Shown: positions 25,533 to 34,187 of the stretch, one piece after another | Layout of the letters: the number at the start of each line of letters is the position of its first letter | How positions within the stretch are numbered: the first letter of the stretch is position 1 | Source: Amycolatopsis methanolica 239 | GTDB taxonomy: Bacteria; Actinomycetota; Actinomycetes; Mycobacteriales; Pseudonocardiaceae | NCBI RefSeq assembly: GCF_000739085.1 | Contig: NZ_CP009110.1 | Location: 4,526,001-4,590,000, forward strand | Direction: 5' to 3' | DNA: 64,000 bases | Program-made: the position numbers and the translations under genes | The notes under the pieces: model-generated | What the model saw: the letters and a program-made list of their open reading frames with translations, nothing else | Databases searched by the model: none | What the model was told of the DNA's origin: nothing

Positions 25533-25647
25533 GCGCGAAGGCTAACCGGCACCACCGACAATTTCCGGCCGCCACGTTCCGGACCCCCCTCAGGAGTCCA
25601 CAGTAGACAGCGTACGGAACGCGGAATAACCGTGGTAACGTTCCTCC

Positions 25648-26427
25648 ATGGGGGAAAATTCACCAACATTGCAGTCCGTCTCGAACGCATTGCGCCTGGT
25701 GCTGTTGCTCCGCGCCCAGGAGGACGTCGGGGTGACGGACGCGGCGCGGCACCTCGGCGTCGGCCCGTCCACGGCGCACCGCCTGCTGACCACCTTGCAG
25801 CACCACGGCTTCGCCGAGCAGACCCACGGCGGCCGCCGCTACCGCATCGGCCCGTCGATGACCATGTCCAGCGAGACGCAGGCGGTCGAGCACTGCCTGG
25901 AGGTCGCGTACCCGCTCATGCAGCAGCTGCGCGACGAATCGCGGGAGACCGTGCACATCTCGGTGCTGGCCGGCGCGCGGGTGAAGTTCGTCGCCGCCGT
26001 CGAATCGCCGCTGCTGATGCGCGTCGCGAGCCGGGTCGGCCTGAGCATGCCGGCGCACGTGTCCGCCGCGGGCAAGGTGCTGCTCGCCGAACTCACCGAC
26101 GACCAGCTGGCCGAGCTGTACCCGGACGAGGAACTGACCGGCGCGACCGACGCCGGCCTGCACACCCGCACCGCACTCCGGCGGGAGCTTGCGGGCGTGC
26201 GGGCGGAGGGCTTCGGACGCAACACCGGCGAGTCCGAGGAGGGCCTGGCCGCGCTCGCGGTGCCGATCCCGCGCGCCACCGGCCGCGTGCTGTGCAGCCT
26301 CGCGCTCACCGGTCCCCTGTTCCGGTTCAACCCCGATCCGGCCGCCGGCGTTTCGCCGCGTGAGCTGGAGCTGACGACGATGCTGCGGCACTCCGCGGCG
26401 CAGATCGCGAACCAGCTCGTCTACTGA
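25648..26427 (+). CDS. IclR-family transcriptional regulator
   Basis: The regulator has 259 residues. The N-terminal winged helix is LQSVSNALRLVLLL, then DAARHLGVGPSTAHRLLTTLQHHGFAEQ. The effector-binding domain carries the IclR signature around SMPAHVSAAGKVLLAELTDDQL and GFGRNTGESEEGLAALAVPI. IclR proteins usually control a neighbouring catabolic operon. The adjacent genes here are small and give no hint. The odd palindrome-like GTCCACAGTAGAC lies 40 bases upstream. Confidence 0.92.
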   Translation: MGENSPTLQSVSNALRLVLLLRAQEDVGVTDAARHLGVGPSTAHRLLTTLQHHGFAEQTHGGRRYRIGPSMTMSSETQAVEHCLEVAYPLMQQLRDESRETVHISVLAGARVKFVAAVESPLLMRVASRVGLSMPAHVSAAGKVLLAELTDDQLAELYPDEELTGATDAGLHTRTALRRELAGVRAEGFGRNTGESEEGLAALAVPIPRATGRVLCSLALTGPLFRFNPDPAAGVSPRELELTTMLRHSAAQIANQLVY

Positions 26428-26435
26428 GGAGCACA

Positions 26436-26687
26436 ATGGGCAGGGACGAGAGAGGGGGCGCCATGCCCGACGAAACCACGCCCGAGGGCGACTACACCGA
26501 ATCCGGCGTGCCGAGCTTCGACTTCGTGCGCGACCGCATCGAGAACCGCTACGCGACAGCCCTCGGCTCGACCGAGCTGGCCGGGGAGACCACGGAGGCG
26601 TCCGCGTTCGACGAGAAGCTGGCCGACCGGGACCGCGCCGCGCGCGACAAGCTGGAGGAGATCCGCCGCTCGATGCGCGGCGAGTGA
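26436..26687 (+). CDS. Small acidic protein, unknown
   Basis: I do not recognise this protein. It has 83 residues, or 74 if the second methionine at 26463 is used, which gives MPDETTPEGDYTESGVPSFD. It is highly charged, with a C-terminal helix FDEKLADRDRAARDKLEEIRRSMRGE likely to be coiled coil. It starts 8 bases after the IclR gene and so is probably cotranscribed with it. Codon use matches its neighbours, supporting a real gene. Confidence 0.6.
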   Translation: MGRDERGGAMPDETTPEGDYTESGVPSFDFVRDRIENRYATALGSTELAGETTEASAFDEKLADRDRAARDKLEEIRRSMRGE

Positions 26688-26689
26688 AT

Positions 26690-27416
26690 TCAGGGCTTCT
26701 GCCAGACCGAGACGTGCTTGCGGCTCCCCGGTGAACGGCTCGCGCGCCCAGTCCGACCACCGCTCCCGCAGGCGCATCCCGGCCATCTCGGCCATCAGGT
26801 CGAGCTCCGACGGCCAGACGTAGCGGAACGGGATCGACCGGAACGCGCCGCGGCCGCCGGTGACGTCGACGTAATTGGAGCTCATCGCCTGCGTGGCCAC
26901 GTCGTACACGTCGTAGGCCCAGTTCGTCGCGCCGCCGTGGAACGGCACGACGGTCTGGCCGTGTGGGAGCTGCCGCAGCGCGGGCACCCCGACCTCGATC
27001 ACGAAGCACCCGCCCGGCCGGAGGTGCGCGGCGGCGTTGCGGAAGCACGCGACCTGTTCCGCCTGGGTGGTCAGGTTCATGATCGTGTTGAAGACCAGGT
27101 AGGCCACCGAAAACTCGCCCGGCACCCGAGTTGTCGCGAAGTCACCGATCGTCACGCCGACCGCGTCGCCACCCGGCTTCGCGCGCAGGCGGGCCACCAT
27201 CGCGCGGGAGAGGTCGATGCCGTGCACCGACACGCCACGCGCGGCGAGCGGCAGCGCGATCCGGCCGGTGCCGATGCCGAGTTCGAGGGCCGCGCCGTCG
27301 CCGGCGAGACCGGCGAGGAACCCGACCGTCGCCGCCACCACGGCCGGCTCGAACTCCGGCCCCTCCGACTGGTCGTACGTCGCGGCGACGTCCTCACCGA
27401 AGTGACCGTCCTCCAT
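26690..27416 (-). CDS. Class I SAM-dependent methyltransferase, C-terminus frameshifted
   Basis: The ATG at 27416 starts MEDGHFGEDVAATYDQ. Motif I is GAALELGIGTGRIALPLAARG, with LSRAMVARLRAK as the acidic-loop helix and FNTIMNLTTQAEQVACFRNAAAHLRPGGCFVIEV as motifs II-III. The last conserved piece is ERWSDWAREPFTG. There a run of four G shifts the frame; with one G fewer it would finish SRKHVSVWQKP and stop at 26690. As read, the frame runs on into the IclR region. The substrate is unknown. Confidence 0.8.
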
Positions 27417-27453
27417 GTCCGGACGGTAGCGCGGCACGCCGCGGCGGTGCCCG

Positions 27454-28254
27454 CTATTTTCCGCCGAGGAACTCGTCGAGCACCTTCGCCGTCGCCTCGG
27501 CGGGGATGCCGTGCCCGGCGCCGCCGGGGACCTCGGCGTACCTCGCCCGGCCGAGGTACGCGGGCAGCGCCCGGGCGGCTTCGCGCAGGCCGGGCCAAGT
27601 CTCGCTGCCGCTGAGGACGAGGACGTCCAGATCGAGAGCACGCATGGCCGCGGTGGGAAGGTTCGGCGCGGCCGTGAGCGTGGCGTCGTACACCAGGCTC
27701 TGCGCGACGGCCTCCAGCTGCGGCCACATCGGTGAGCGCCGGATCTGCTCGACCGTCTCCGGCGGCAGCCCGATGCCCTCGATCTGCATCGTCGCGACCG
27801 CGTCACCGCGCCTGCCGTCGCCGATCAGCGCGGCGAGCTTCCCCGCCAGGTCGCGGGCCGAGCCGGCCAGACCGCCGAGCGCGAACGGCGGCTCGTAGAG
27901 CGCGACGCGGGTGATCGCCGCCCCGGCGGCCGCGGCGTGCAGCGCGAGGATGCCACCTGAGGAGAAGCCGAACACCGCGGTCGGCCCGCCCTCGGCCGCG
28001 AGCACGGCGTTCAGGTCCTCGACCTCGCGCTCGACCCGGTAGGTCGCGGCCTGGTGCGGCGGAATGACGTCGCCGCTGTCCCCGCGCCCGCGCCGGTCGA
28101 CGCACACGACGGTGTACCGGTCGCGCAGCACCTCCGCGACGGGCGCGCACGCCGTCCGGTCGTTGAAGGCGCCGCCGAGGAACACGACGAGCGGCCCGCT
28201 GCCGTCCCGCTCGTAGGCGATGGGCGTCCCGTCCGCCGAGGTGACCGTGTGCAT
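27454..28254 (-). CDS. Alpha/beta-hydrolase
   Basis: The 266-residue hydrolase has the oxyanion strand LVVFLGGAFNDRTA, the VVCVDRRGRGDSGD segment, and the nucleophile elbow VFGFSSGGILALH (Ser in G-x-S-x-G, variant GFSSGG). The acid is likely the Ser/Glu of VLVLSGSETWPGL and the His that of GGAGHGIPAEA. An AAGGAGGAC ribosome site precedes the ATG at 28254. It lies 23 bases downstream of the sigma-factor gene in a run of minus-strand genes. Small esterase or lactonase roles are common for this group. Confidence 0.87.
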   Translation of the reverse strand: MHTVTSADGTPIAYERDGSGPLVVFLGGAFNDRTACAPVAEVLRDRYTVVCVDRRGRGDSGDVIPPHQAATYRVEREVEDLNAVLAAEGGPTAVFGFSSGGILALHAAAAGAAITRVALYEPPFALGGLAGSARDLAGKLAALIGDGRRGDAVATMQIEGIGLPPETVEQIRRSPMWPQLEAVAQSLVYDATLTAAPNLPTAAMRALDLDVLVLSGSETWPGLREAARALPAYLGRARYAEVPGGAGHGIPAEATAKVLDEFLGGK

Positions 28255-28277
28255 GCCGTCCTCCTTCACCGGGGGTT

Positions 28278-29252
28278 TCAGTGTGCCGACGAACGGGCCC
28301 GCGGTGGGAGGACATCCGGGAAGCCGAACCGCCGCACCAGGGACGGCTCGCCGAAGACGGTGATCTTCGCGATGCCCGTGGCGGTCCCCGTGAGGACCGC
28401 GAGGCCGTATGCGCGGTGCGCGCCGCCGGTGAGGCGGTACGTCACCGCGGCCGGCTGGTCGTTCGCCGTCGTCGGCAGCATGCGCCACTCGCCCGGCTTG
28501 CCGATCATCGCGGGGCTCTCGAGGAACGGCAGGCAGGTGCGGCGGCCGGCGAACCACGTCGGCGACCCGACCACCTCCAGCGCGGCGTCCTGGCGCAGCG
28601 CGCGTTCCAGCAGCGCGACATCGGACTTCTCGAACGCCGCCATGTACTGCTCCAGCAGCGCACGCGCCTCGGGCGCGGACGGCTCCGCCGGCTCCTCCGG
28701 CGCGGCCACCTCCGCCAGGCTCGCCCGGGCCCGTTGCAGCGCGCTCTTCACCGCCGCGACCGTCAGGCCGAGCATCCCGGCGACCTCGGCGGCCGGGAAG
28801 GCCAGCACATCCCACAGGATCAGCACCGCCCGCTGCCGCGGTGGCAGCACTGCAGGCTCGCGATCAGCGCCAGCCGCACCCCCTCCCGCGATTCGGCCGC
28901 CGCCGCGGGGTCCACCGGGATCGGCTGGAGCCACGCCACCGCCGGCCGCCTCACCGGGCGCCGCGGCCGGATCGTCCGACGGCGGCGCCAGCCCGGACGG
29001 CAGCACCCGCCGCCCGCGGCCCCGCAACGCCGTCAGGCACACGTTCGTCGCGATCCGGTACAGCCAGGTGCGCACCGACGCCCGCCCCTCGAACGCGCCG
29101 AACGACCGCCACGCGCGCAGATACGTCTCCTGCACCAGGTCCTCGGCGTCGTCGAGCGAGCCGAGCATCCGGTAGCAGTGCGCCAGCAATTCGGCGCGGA
29201 ACGGCTCCGCCACGCGGGCGAAGCCGTCCTCGGTGGTTCCCACGTCAAGCAC
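28278..29252 (-). CDS. ECF sigma factor with SnoaL-like C-terminal domain (SigG/SigJ type)
   Basis: The 324-residue sigma factor has sigma-2 in FRAELLAHCYRMLGSLDDAEDLVQETYLRAWRSF (with ASVRTWLYRIATNVCL) and sigma-4 in LPPRQRAVLILWDVLAFPAAEVAGMLGLTVAAVKSALQRA. An NTF2/SnoaL-like domain from about residue 215 probably replaces an anti-sigma factor in sensing. Between the two sigma domains the read frame gives low-complexity GGGVAPADPGG sequence. The neighbouring frame gives the expected AWLQPIPVD and EGVRLALIASLQ. Two compensating indels, near 28940 and 28848, explain this. The GTG start overlaps the upstream oxidoreductase by 8 bases. Confidence 0.88.
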   Translation of the reverse strand: MLDVGTTEDGFARVAEPFRAELLAHCYRMLGSLDDAEDLVQETYLRAWRSFGAFEGRASVRTWLYRIATNVCLTALRGRGRRVLPSGLAPPSDDPAAAPGEAAGGGVAPADPGGPRGGGRIAGGGAAGADREPAVLPPRQRAVLILWDVLAFPAAEVAGMLGLTVAAVKSALQRARASLAEVAAPEEPAEPSAPEARALLEQYMAAFEKSDVALLERALRQDAALEVVGSPTWFAGRRTCLPFLESPAMIGKPGEWRMLPTTANDQPAAVTYRLTGGAHRAYGLAVLTGTATGIAKITVFGEPSLVRRFGFPDVLPPRARSSAH

Positions 29253-29655
29253 TCTGCCCCACCTTCGCCGGTGGGAAGAGGTTCACGTGCTCCGGGAAGA
29301 TCCGCACGACCACGCGGTCCGCGTCCGGCTCCGGCGGCGGCTCCTGCCCGCCCATGTACAGCTGGTACATCACCACCGGCAGCTCCTTCCCCGGATCGGC
29401 GGTGATCTCCACGCGGCCGCGCACCTCCGCGTAGTGGCCGGTCACCCGGGACACCACGAGCAGGCTGAGCCGCGAATCGCGCACCAGGTCGCGGGTCTTG
29501 CGGCGGCCGCGAAGCGTGCTGAACACGATCGTGCCGTCGTCCTCGCACTTGACGAAGACGACCGAGGACTGGGGACGGCCGTCGGAATTGCTGGTCGAGA
29601 CGATCGCGAAGTGCGGTGCGCCGACGAGGCGGCGGACGGTTTCGGGCAGTGTCAT
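29245..29655 (-). CDS. PPOX-class F420/FMN-dependent oxidoreductase
   Basis: The 136-residue split-barrel flavoprotein has the PPOX pattern FAIVSTSNSDGRPQSSVVFVKCEDDGTIVFST, RKTRDLVRDSRLSLLVV, and GHYAEVRGRVEITADPG. Small proteins of this class in actinobacteria use coenzyme F420 and sometimes FMN. It is the first gene of a minus-strand operon with the sigma factor and probably the alpha/beta-hydrolase. A redox or stress role is suggested by that company only. Confidence 0.87.
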   Translation of the reverse strand: MTLPETVRRLVGAPHFAIVSTSNSDGRPQSSVVFVKCEDDGTIVFSTLRGRRKTRDLVRDSRLSLLVVSRVTGHYAEVRGRVEITADPGKELPVVMYQLYMGGQEPPPEPDADRVVVRIFPEHVNLFPPAKVGQSA

Positions 29656-29694
29656 ACCGGTACCGACTCGCGGGCGGCCGGAAAGGAATCGGTC

Positions 29695-30861
29695 TCAGCG
29701 CACCGTCATGCGCACGCCCTCGGCCAGCCGGTATGGGCGCGTGTCCACCAGCGCGCCCAGCAGCCGGCGCAGGCGCGAAACCTCCGCACGCACCGTGACG
29801 ATGTGCTCGGCGTCGCCGTACAACGCGCGGCTGAGCGCCTCCGCCGACAGCCCGGCCTGCCCGGCGCGGTGCAGCAGCACGAGGATTTCCGCGTGGCGGC
29901 GGGTCACCTTGCGCCGCCAGCCGGTGTCGCCGCCCTGCAGCGTCAGCAGCGGGGTGTGCGTGAGGTCGAGGTCGAGCGTCACCCGCCGGTCGGGTCCGGC
30001 CGGACGGATCAGCCAGCCCTCGGCCAGCCGCTCGGGCAGGCACGCGCCGAGCCCGGGCACCGCGATCGGCTCGCCCGCGGACGGCGCCGCGATGCGGTCG
30101 CCCACCGACACTCCGGCGCCTGCCGCGACCCAGCCGTGGTCGTCGACCAGCAGCGCGGGCCCGGTGGCCAGCAGCGGTTCGCCCACCTGCCGCAACCGGT
30201 CGAGGCGCCGCTGGTGCCAGCGCCAGATCTGCGCCTCGGCGAGCCTGCGGCCGGTCTCCACCAGCGCCCCGATGGCCGGGTGGAGCGTCAGCGCGGGGCC
30301 GCTCACGTCGATCACCCCGAGCAGGTCGCCGGTGCGCGGATCGTGCACCGGCGACGCCGTGCAGTACCACGGGTGCTGGTTCTGCTCGAAGTGCTCGCCC
30401 GCGAGCAGCTCGACCGGGGCTGCCTCGGCGAGCGCGGTGCCGATCGCGTTGGTGCCGACGCGTTCCTCCGTCCACTCCGCACCCTCGAAGAACCCGAGGT
30501 CGTCGGCATGGCGACGGACGCGGGACGTGCCTTCGCGCCACAGGATGACGCCGTCGGCGTCGGTGACGACCAGCAGCACGTGCGGCATCCCGCCGAGCAC
30601 CTGCTTGAGGTCGCCGACCGCGTCCCGCAGCGGCGAGTTCTCCCGCCTCCTGGCCAGCTCGTCCTCGCTCAGCCAGTCCCGGGTGTTGAGCCCGTCGGCC
30701 TTCAGCCCGAGCCCGAGGACCCGTTCCCAGGACCGGGACACCACGTCACGCGGCCGCAGCGGCGGACGGCCGCCCGCGATCACGGCGTCGTGCATGCGGA
30801 CCAGGTCGCGGGCGTAGGCGGGCAGGCTGCAGCCAGGCGGGACTGCGCCGGGCACGCTCAC
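29695..30861 (-). CDS. GAF-domain transcriptional regulator divergent from a monooxygenase
   Basis: The 388-residue regulator is of the AcoR-like type without an AAA+ domain. The N-terminal segment PRDVVSRSWERVLGLGL is the typical AcoR opening. A GAF sensor domain runs from about 85 to 225 with ERVGTNAIGTAL, and HPWYCTASPVHDPRTGDLLGVIDVSG is its conserved core. The C-terminal DNA-binding part (about 305-388) carries RHAEILVLLHRAGQAGLSAEALSRALYGD. The GTG at 30861 follows GGAGGT by 5 bases. It is divergent from the SnoaL-flavin monooxygenase, as AcoR-like activators often are next to alcohol- or ketone-oxidising operons. Confidence 0.85.
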   Translation of the reverse strand: MSVPGAVPPGCSLPAYARDLVRMHDAVIAGGRPPLRPRDVVSRSWERVLGLGLKADGLNTRDWLSEDELARRRENSPLRDAVGDLKQVLGGMPHVLLVVTDADGVILWREGTSRVRRHADDLGFFEGAEWTEERVGTNAIGTALAEAAPVELLAGEHFEQNQHPWYCTASPVHDPRTGDLLGVIDVSGPALTLHPAIGALVETGRRLAEAQIWRWHQRRLDRLRQVGEPLLATGPALLVDDHGWVAAGAGVSVGDRIAAPSAGEPIAVPGLGACLPERLAEGWLIRPAGPDRRVTLDLDLTHTPLLTLQGGDTGWRRKVTRRHAEILVLLHRAGQAGLSAEALSRALYGDAEHIVTVRAEVSRLRRLLGALVDTRPYRLAEGVRMTVR

Positions 30862-31009
30862 GGTCCACCTCCGCACCACTGCGTCGACGATCGAGCATAG
30901 GTGCCGCTCACGCGCTCGCCAAGGCGTGCAATTCGCTGCAACCGTTGCCGGCCACCCGACCGCCACGCTGTGATCGGTGTTACATCCCCAACGGCGAGGA
31001 GGAGTGGCG

Positions 31010-32827
31010 ATGACACAGACAATCGACCGGGAGGCGCCGGCGCGGTCGCCGCAGGCGCGCGTCGACGCTTGGCTGGAGCGGTTCGAGGCCGCGCTGGCCG
31101 CCCGCGACGTCGAGGCGGCGGCGGGCATGTTCGCGGTCGAAAGCTTCTGGCGCGACCTGGTGGCGTTCACCTGGAACATCAAGACCGTCGAAGGCCGCGA
31201 AGGCGTCGCCGACATGCTGTCCGCCTGCCTGGACGGCACGGATCCGTCCGGTTTCCGCACCACCGAGACCCCGACCGAGGCCGACGGGGTCGTCGAGGCG
31301 TGGCTGGAATTCGAGACCGCCACCGGCCGCGGCAAGGGCCACCTCCGGCTCACCGACGAAGGCGCCTGGACGTTCCTGACCAGCCTCCGCGAGCTGAAGG
31401 GCTTCGAGGAACCGCAACGCGAACGCCGCCCGAAGGGGGTGCGGCACGGCGTCATCCGGGGACGCCGGGTGTGGGCCGAGGAGCGCGAGCTGGAGAAGAA
31501 GGAGCTCGGGTACGAGCGCCAGCCCTACGTGGTGGTGATCGGCGGCGGGCAGGGTGGCATCGCGCTCGGCGCGCGGCTGCGGCAGCTCGGGGTGCCGGCG
31601 CTGGTCGTGGACCGCCACGAACGTCCCGGCGACCAGTGGCGCAAGCGCTACAAGAGCCTGTGCCTGCACGACCCGGTCTGGTACGACCACCTGCCCTACC
31701 TGCCGTTCCCGGAGAACTGGCCGGTGTTCGCGCCGAAGGACAAGATCGCGGACTGGCTGGAGATGTACACCCGCGTGATGGACGTGCCGTACTGGACTCG
31801 GTCGGAGGTGAAGTCCGCCTCCTACGACGAGGACACGGCACAGTGGACGGTCACCGTCGACCGCGCGGGTGAAACAGTCGTGCTGACGCCGAAACAGCTC
31901 GTGTTCGCCACCGGCATGTCGGGCAAGCCGAACATCCCGTCGTTCCCCGGGATGGATGTCTTCGAGGGCGACCAGCACCACTCTTCGCAGCACCCGGGCC
32001 CGGACGCCTACGCGGGCAAGAAGGCCGTGGTGATCGGCTCGAACAACTCGGCGCACGACATCTGCGCGGCGCTGTGGGAGCACGGCGCGGACGTCACGAT
32101 GGTGCAGCGGTCCTCCACCCACGTGGTGAAGTCGGATTCGCTGATGGAGATCGGTCTCGGCGACCTGTACTCCGAGCGCGCGGTGGCGAACGGGATGACC
32201 ACCGACAAGGCCGACATGGTGTTCGCGTCGCTGCCCTACCGGATCATGCACCAGTTCCAGATCCCGGTGTACCAGCAGATCAAGCAGCGCGACGCGGACT
32301 TCTACGACCGCCTGGAGAAGGCCGGTTTCCTGCACGACTGGGGCGACGACGGGTCCGGCCTGTTCATGAAGTACCTGCGGCGCGGCTCCGGCTACTACAT
32401 CGACGTCGGCGCCTCCGAGCTCGTCGCGAACGGCGACATCAAACTGGTACGCGGCCAGGTCGACCACCTGACGCGCGACGCCGTGGTGCTCGCCGACGGC
32501 ACCGAACTGGAGGCCGACCTGGTGGTGTACGCGACCGGGTACGGGTCGATGAACGGGTGGGTCGCCGACATCGCCGGGCAGGAGATGGCCGACCGGGTCG
32601 GCAAGTGCTGGGGCCTCGGCTCGGGGACGACGAAGGACCCCGGCCCGTGGGAGGGCGAGCAGCGGAACATGTGGAAGCCGACCCAGCAGCCGGGGTTGTG
32701 GTTCCACGGCGGGAACCTGCACCAGTCCCGGCACTACTCGCTGTACCTGGCGCTGCAGCTGAAGGCCCGGTACGAGGGCATCCCGACGCCGGTGTACGGG
32801 CTGCAGGAGGTGCACCACCTGTCGTGA
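31010..32827 (+). CDS. Flavin-dependent monooxygenase with N-terminal SnoaL-like domain
   Basis: The protein has 605 residues. Residues 15-140 are NTF2/SnoaL-like (RVDAWLERFEAALAARDVEAAAGMF). From about 170 there is an FAD/NADPH monooxygenase. The first Rossmann motif is VVVIGGGQGGIALGARL (about 174-190), followed by HERPGDQWRKRYKSLCLHDP, the fingerprint-like region FEGDQHHSSQHP, a second dinucleotide motif VVIGSNNSAHDI (about 337-348), and ATGYGS near 510. It may hydroxylate or Baeyer-Villiger-oxidise a small ketone or aldehyde. The ATG at 31010 has GAGGAGGAG upstream; a longer start at 30977 is unlikely. It is controlled by the divergent GAF regulator and followed by a strong hairpin. Confidence 0.88.
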   Translation: MTQTIDREAPARSPQARVDAWLERFEAALAARDVEAAAGMFAVESFWRDLVAFTWNIKTVEGREGVADMLSACLDGTDPSGFRTTETPTEADGVVEAWLEFETATGRGKGHLRLTDEGAWTFLTSLRELKGFEEPQRERRPKGVRHGVIRGRRVWAEERELEKKELGYERQPYVVVIGGGQGGIALGARLRQLGVPALVVDRHERPGDQWRKRYKSLCLHDPVWYDHLPYLPFPENWPVFAPKDKIADWLEMYTRVMDVPYWTRSEVKSASYDEDTAQWTVTVDRAGETVVLTPKQLVFATGMSGKPNIPSFPGMDVFEGDQHHSSQHPGPDAYAGKKAVVIGSNNSAHDICAALWEHGADVTMVQRSSTHVVKSDSLMEIGLGDLYSERAVANGMTTDKADMVFASLPYRIMHQFQIPVYQQIKQRDADFYDRLEKAGFLHDWGDDGSGLFMKYLRRGSGYYIDVGASELVANGDIKLVRGQVDHLTRDAVVLADGTELEADLVVYATGYGSMNGWVADIAGQEMADRVGKCWGLGSGTTKDPGPWEGEQRNMWKPTQQPGLWFHGGNLHQSRHYSLYLALQLKARYEGIPTPVYGLQEVHHLS

Positions 32828-32832
32828 AGCTT

Positions 32833-32868
32833 CCGGGGCCCGGCCCTCGACGGGCGGCCGGGCCCCGG
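32833..32868. terminator. Bidirectional hairpin terminator
   Basis: CCGGGGCCCGGCC at 32833-32845 pairs perfectly with 32856-32868 across a 10-base loop. It sits between the convergent monooxygenase and SDR genes, 5 bases after the former's stop. No U-tract follows, as is common in high-GC actinobacteria. Confidence 0.85.
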
Positions 32869-32875
32869 GTTCCAC

Positions 32876-33768
32876 CTACGCGAACGCGTTCACCCCGGTC
32901 AGCTCCGCGGACATCGCCCACAGCCGCGCGGCCTGCTCCCGGTCGGTGGCGTAGTCGCGGACGCCGAGGAACATCGCCGGGCGGCCCGGGCCGGACGCGA
33001 GCGGCTCACCCGAGGCCGGCTCGGCGATGTCGCAGTCCTCGCAGTACACGCCGCCCATCCCGGCCAGCCGCGGCGACGTCGCGGCCCACACCTGCGTCGC
33101 CGCGCCCTGCTCGGGGGTCTTGAACCAGTCGGCGACCGGGGTGCCGTTCTCGTCGACCCAGCCGTTCGCGATCTGCTCCGCCAGCGGGATGTGCCGCTGC
33201 AGCGGGGTCAGGATGCTGCCCCGGGTGCACCGGCCTGCCACTTGTCGTAACCGCGCTCGAACCACATGTCGTCCCAGCGGATGCCGGAGAAGTGGTGGCC
33301 GCGCGAGGACACCGACACGATCCGCGCGCCCGGCGCGATCGCCGGCCACAGGCGGTTCACCAGCGCGAAGTGGCCGAGGTGGTTGGTCGCGAACTGGGCC
33401 TCCCAGCCGGGGCCGACGCGTGTTTCCGGGCAGGCCATGATCGCGGCGCTGTTGATCACGGTGTCGATGCGGCGCCCGGACGAGGTGAACCGCCCGGCGA
33501 AGTCCCGCACGCTGTCCAGGTCGCCCAGGTCCAGCTCGTCGACCTCGGCCAGGTCGCCCAGCGCCGCCTTGGCCGCGTCCGGCCGCCGGGCCGGGACGAC
33601 GACGTGCGCGCCCGCGCCGGCCAGCGCGCGGGTGGTCTCCAGGCCGAGGCCGGAATAGCCGCCGGTGACGATCGCGAGCCTGCCGGACAGGTCGATCCCG
33701 CGCAGGACCTCCGCGGCGGTGGTCGACGCGCCGAAGCCGGATCCGATGGGGTGCTGTGCCGTGGTCAT
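32876..33768 (-). pseudogene. Short-chain dehydrogenase lacking its catalytic Tyr-Lys segment
   Basis: The N-terminal half is sound: LAIVTGGYSGLGLETTRALAGAG, DLDSVRDFAGRF, INSAAIMACPETRV, FATNHLGHFALVNRLWP and the serine strand RIVSVSSRGHHFSG. After GYDKWQA at about 33230 the frame breaks. The C-terminal half resumes in another frame at GSILTPLQRHIPLAEQIANGWVDENG and runs to 32876. Relatives have about 28 residues here starting YGQSK, which carry the catalytic Tyr and Lys. That stretch, about 84 bases, is missing. As read, the enzyme is dead. Confidence 0.8.
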
Positions 33769-33784
33769 GGCGCCGACGCTAGGT

Positions 33785-33802
33785 GCTGGAGCGCGCTCCA
33801 GC
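33785..33802. promoter_or_regulatory. 18-bp perfect palindrome upstream of the SDR gene
   Basis: GCTGGAGCGCGCTCCAGC is a perfect palindrome 17 bases upstream of the SDR start and 20 bases upstream of a promoter on the other strand. It could serve as a TetR-type operator for both. No regulator gene lies adjacent. Confidence 0.55.
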
Positions 33803-33821
33803 GCAAACCTGAATCGGGGAC

Positions 33822-33850
33822 TTGACTGAATCTACAGTGCGACCTACATA
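33822..33850 (+). promoter_or_regulatory. Strong-looking sigma-70 type promoter
   Basis: TTGACT (33822-33827) and TACATA (33845-33850) are separated by 17 bases in a locally AT-rich patch. The pair faces the small gene at 33901, whose start lies about 50 bases downstream of the -10. Confidence 0.65.
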
Positions 33851-33900
33851 TATCACTGTCAGCGGTGTGGACGCAGGACCTCCCCCGGGAGTGATTCGCG

Positions 33901-34125
33901 ATGCCGGACGTGCTGGAGCAGCTCGGGTTCGCCGACCTGGTGTGCGACGACCCGGACTGGCTGCGGGACGAGTTCACCGCGATCATCGACGCCAACTTCG
34001 GCGAAACCTCGCGCAAGCGGCCGGAACCGCCCCGGATGCCGCTCCCCGAACCGGCCGGTCGTCCGGCCCGCGCCGCACGGACCTCCCAGCTCTGGCGACG
34101 CCAGCGCTCGCCTCCGCGCTCGTGA
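33901..34125 (+). CDS. Small protein of unknown function (Pseudonocardiaceae type)
   Basis: The 74-residue product starts MPDVLEQLGFADLVCDDPDW and continues LRDEFTAIIDANFGE, then becomes rich in Arg and Pro (RKRPEPPRMPLPEP). I recall similar short proteins in Pseudonocardiaceae, with no function assigned. It has its own promoter with good -35 and -10 boxes and lies before a hairpin at 34188. The second half may belong to a frameshifted partner, since neighbouring frames also look protein-like up to about 34190. Confidence 0.55.
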   Translation: MPDVLEQLGFADLVCDDPDWLRDEFTAIIDANFGETSRKRPEPPRMPLPEPAGRPARAARTSQLWRRQRSPPRS

Positions 34126-34187
34126 AAAACCGTTGGTCCGCGACGAAAGGAGGGACGACGCCCGGAACATCCGCGATCTCTTCCTGA

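Noticed and set aside
26421..27806. 461-codon minus-strand frame as one methyltransferase
   Set aside because: Only 27416 to about 26727 has methyltransferase motifs. The front part is antisense to nothing conserved, and the tail is a frameshift read-through opposite IclR-linked coding.
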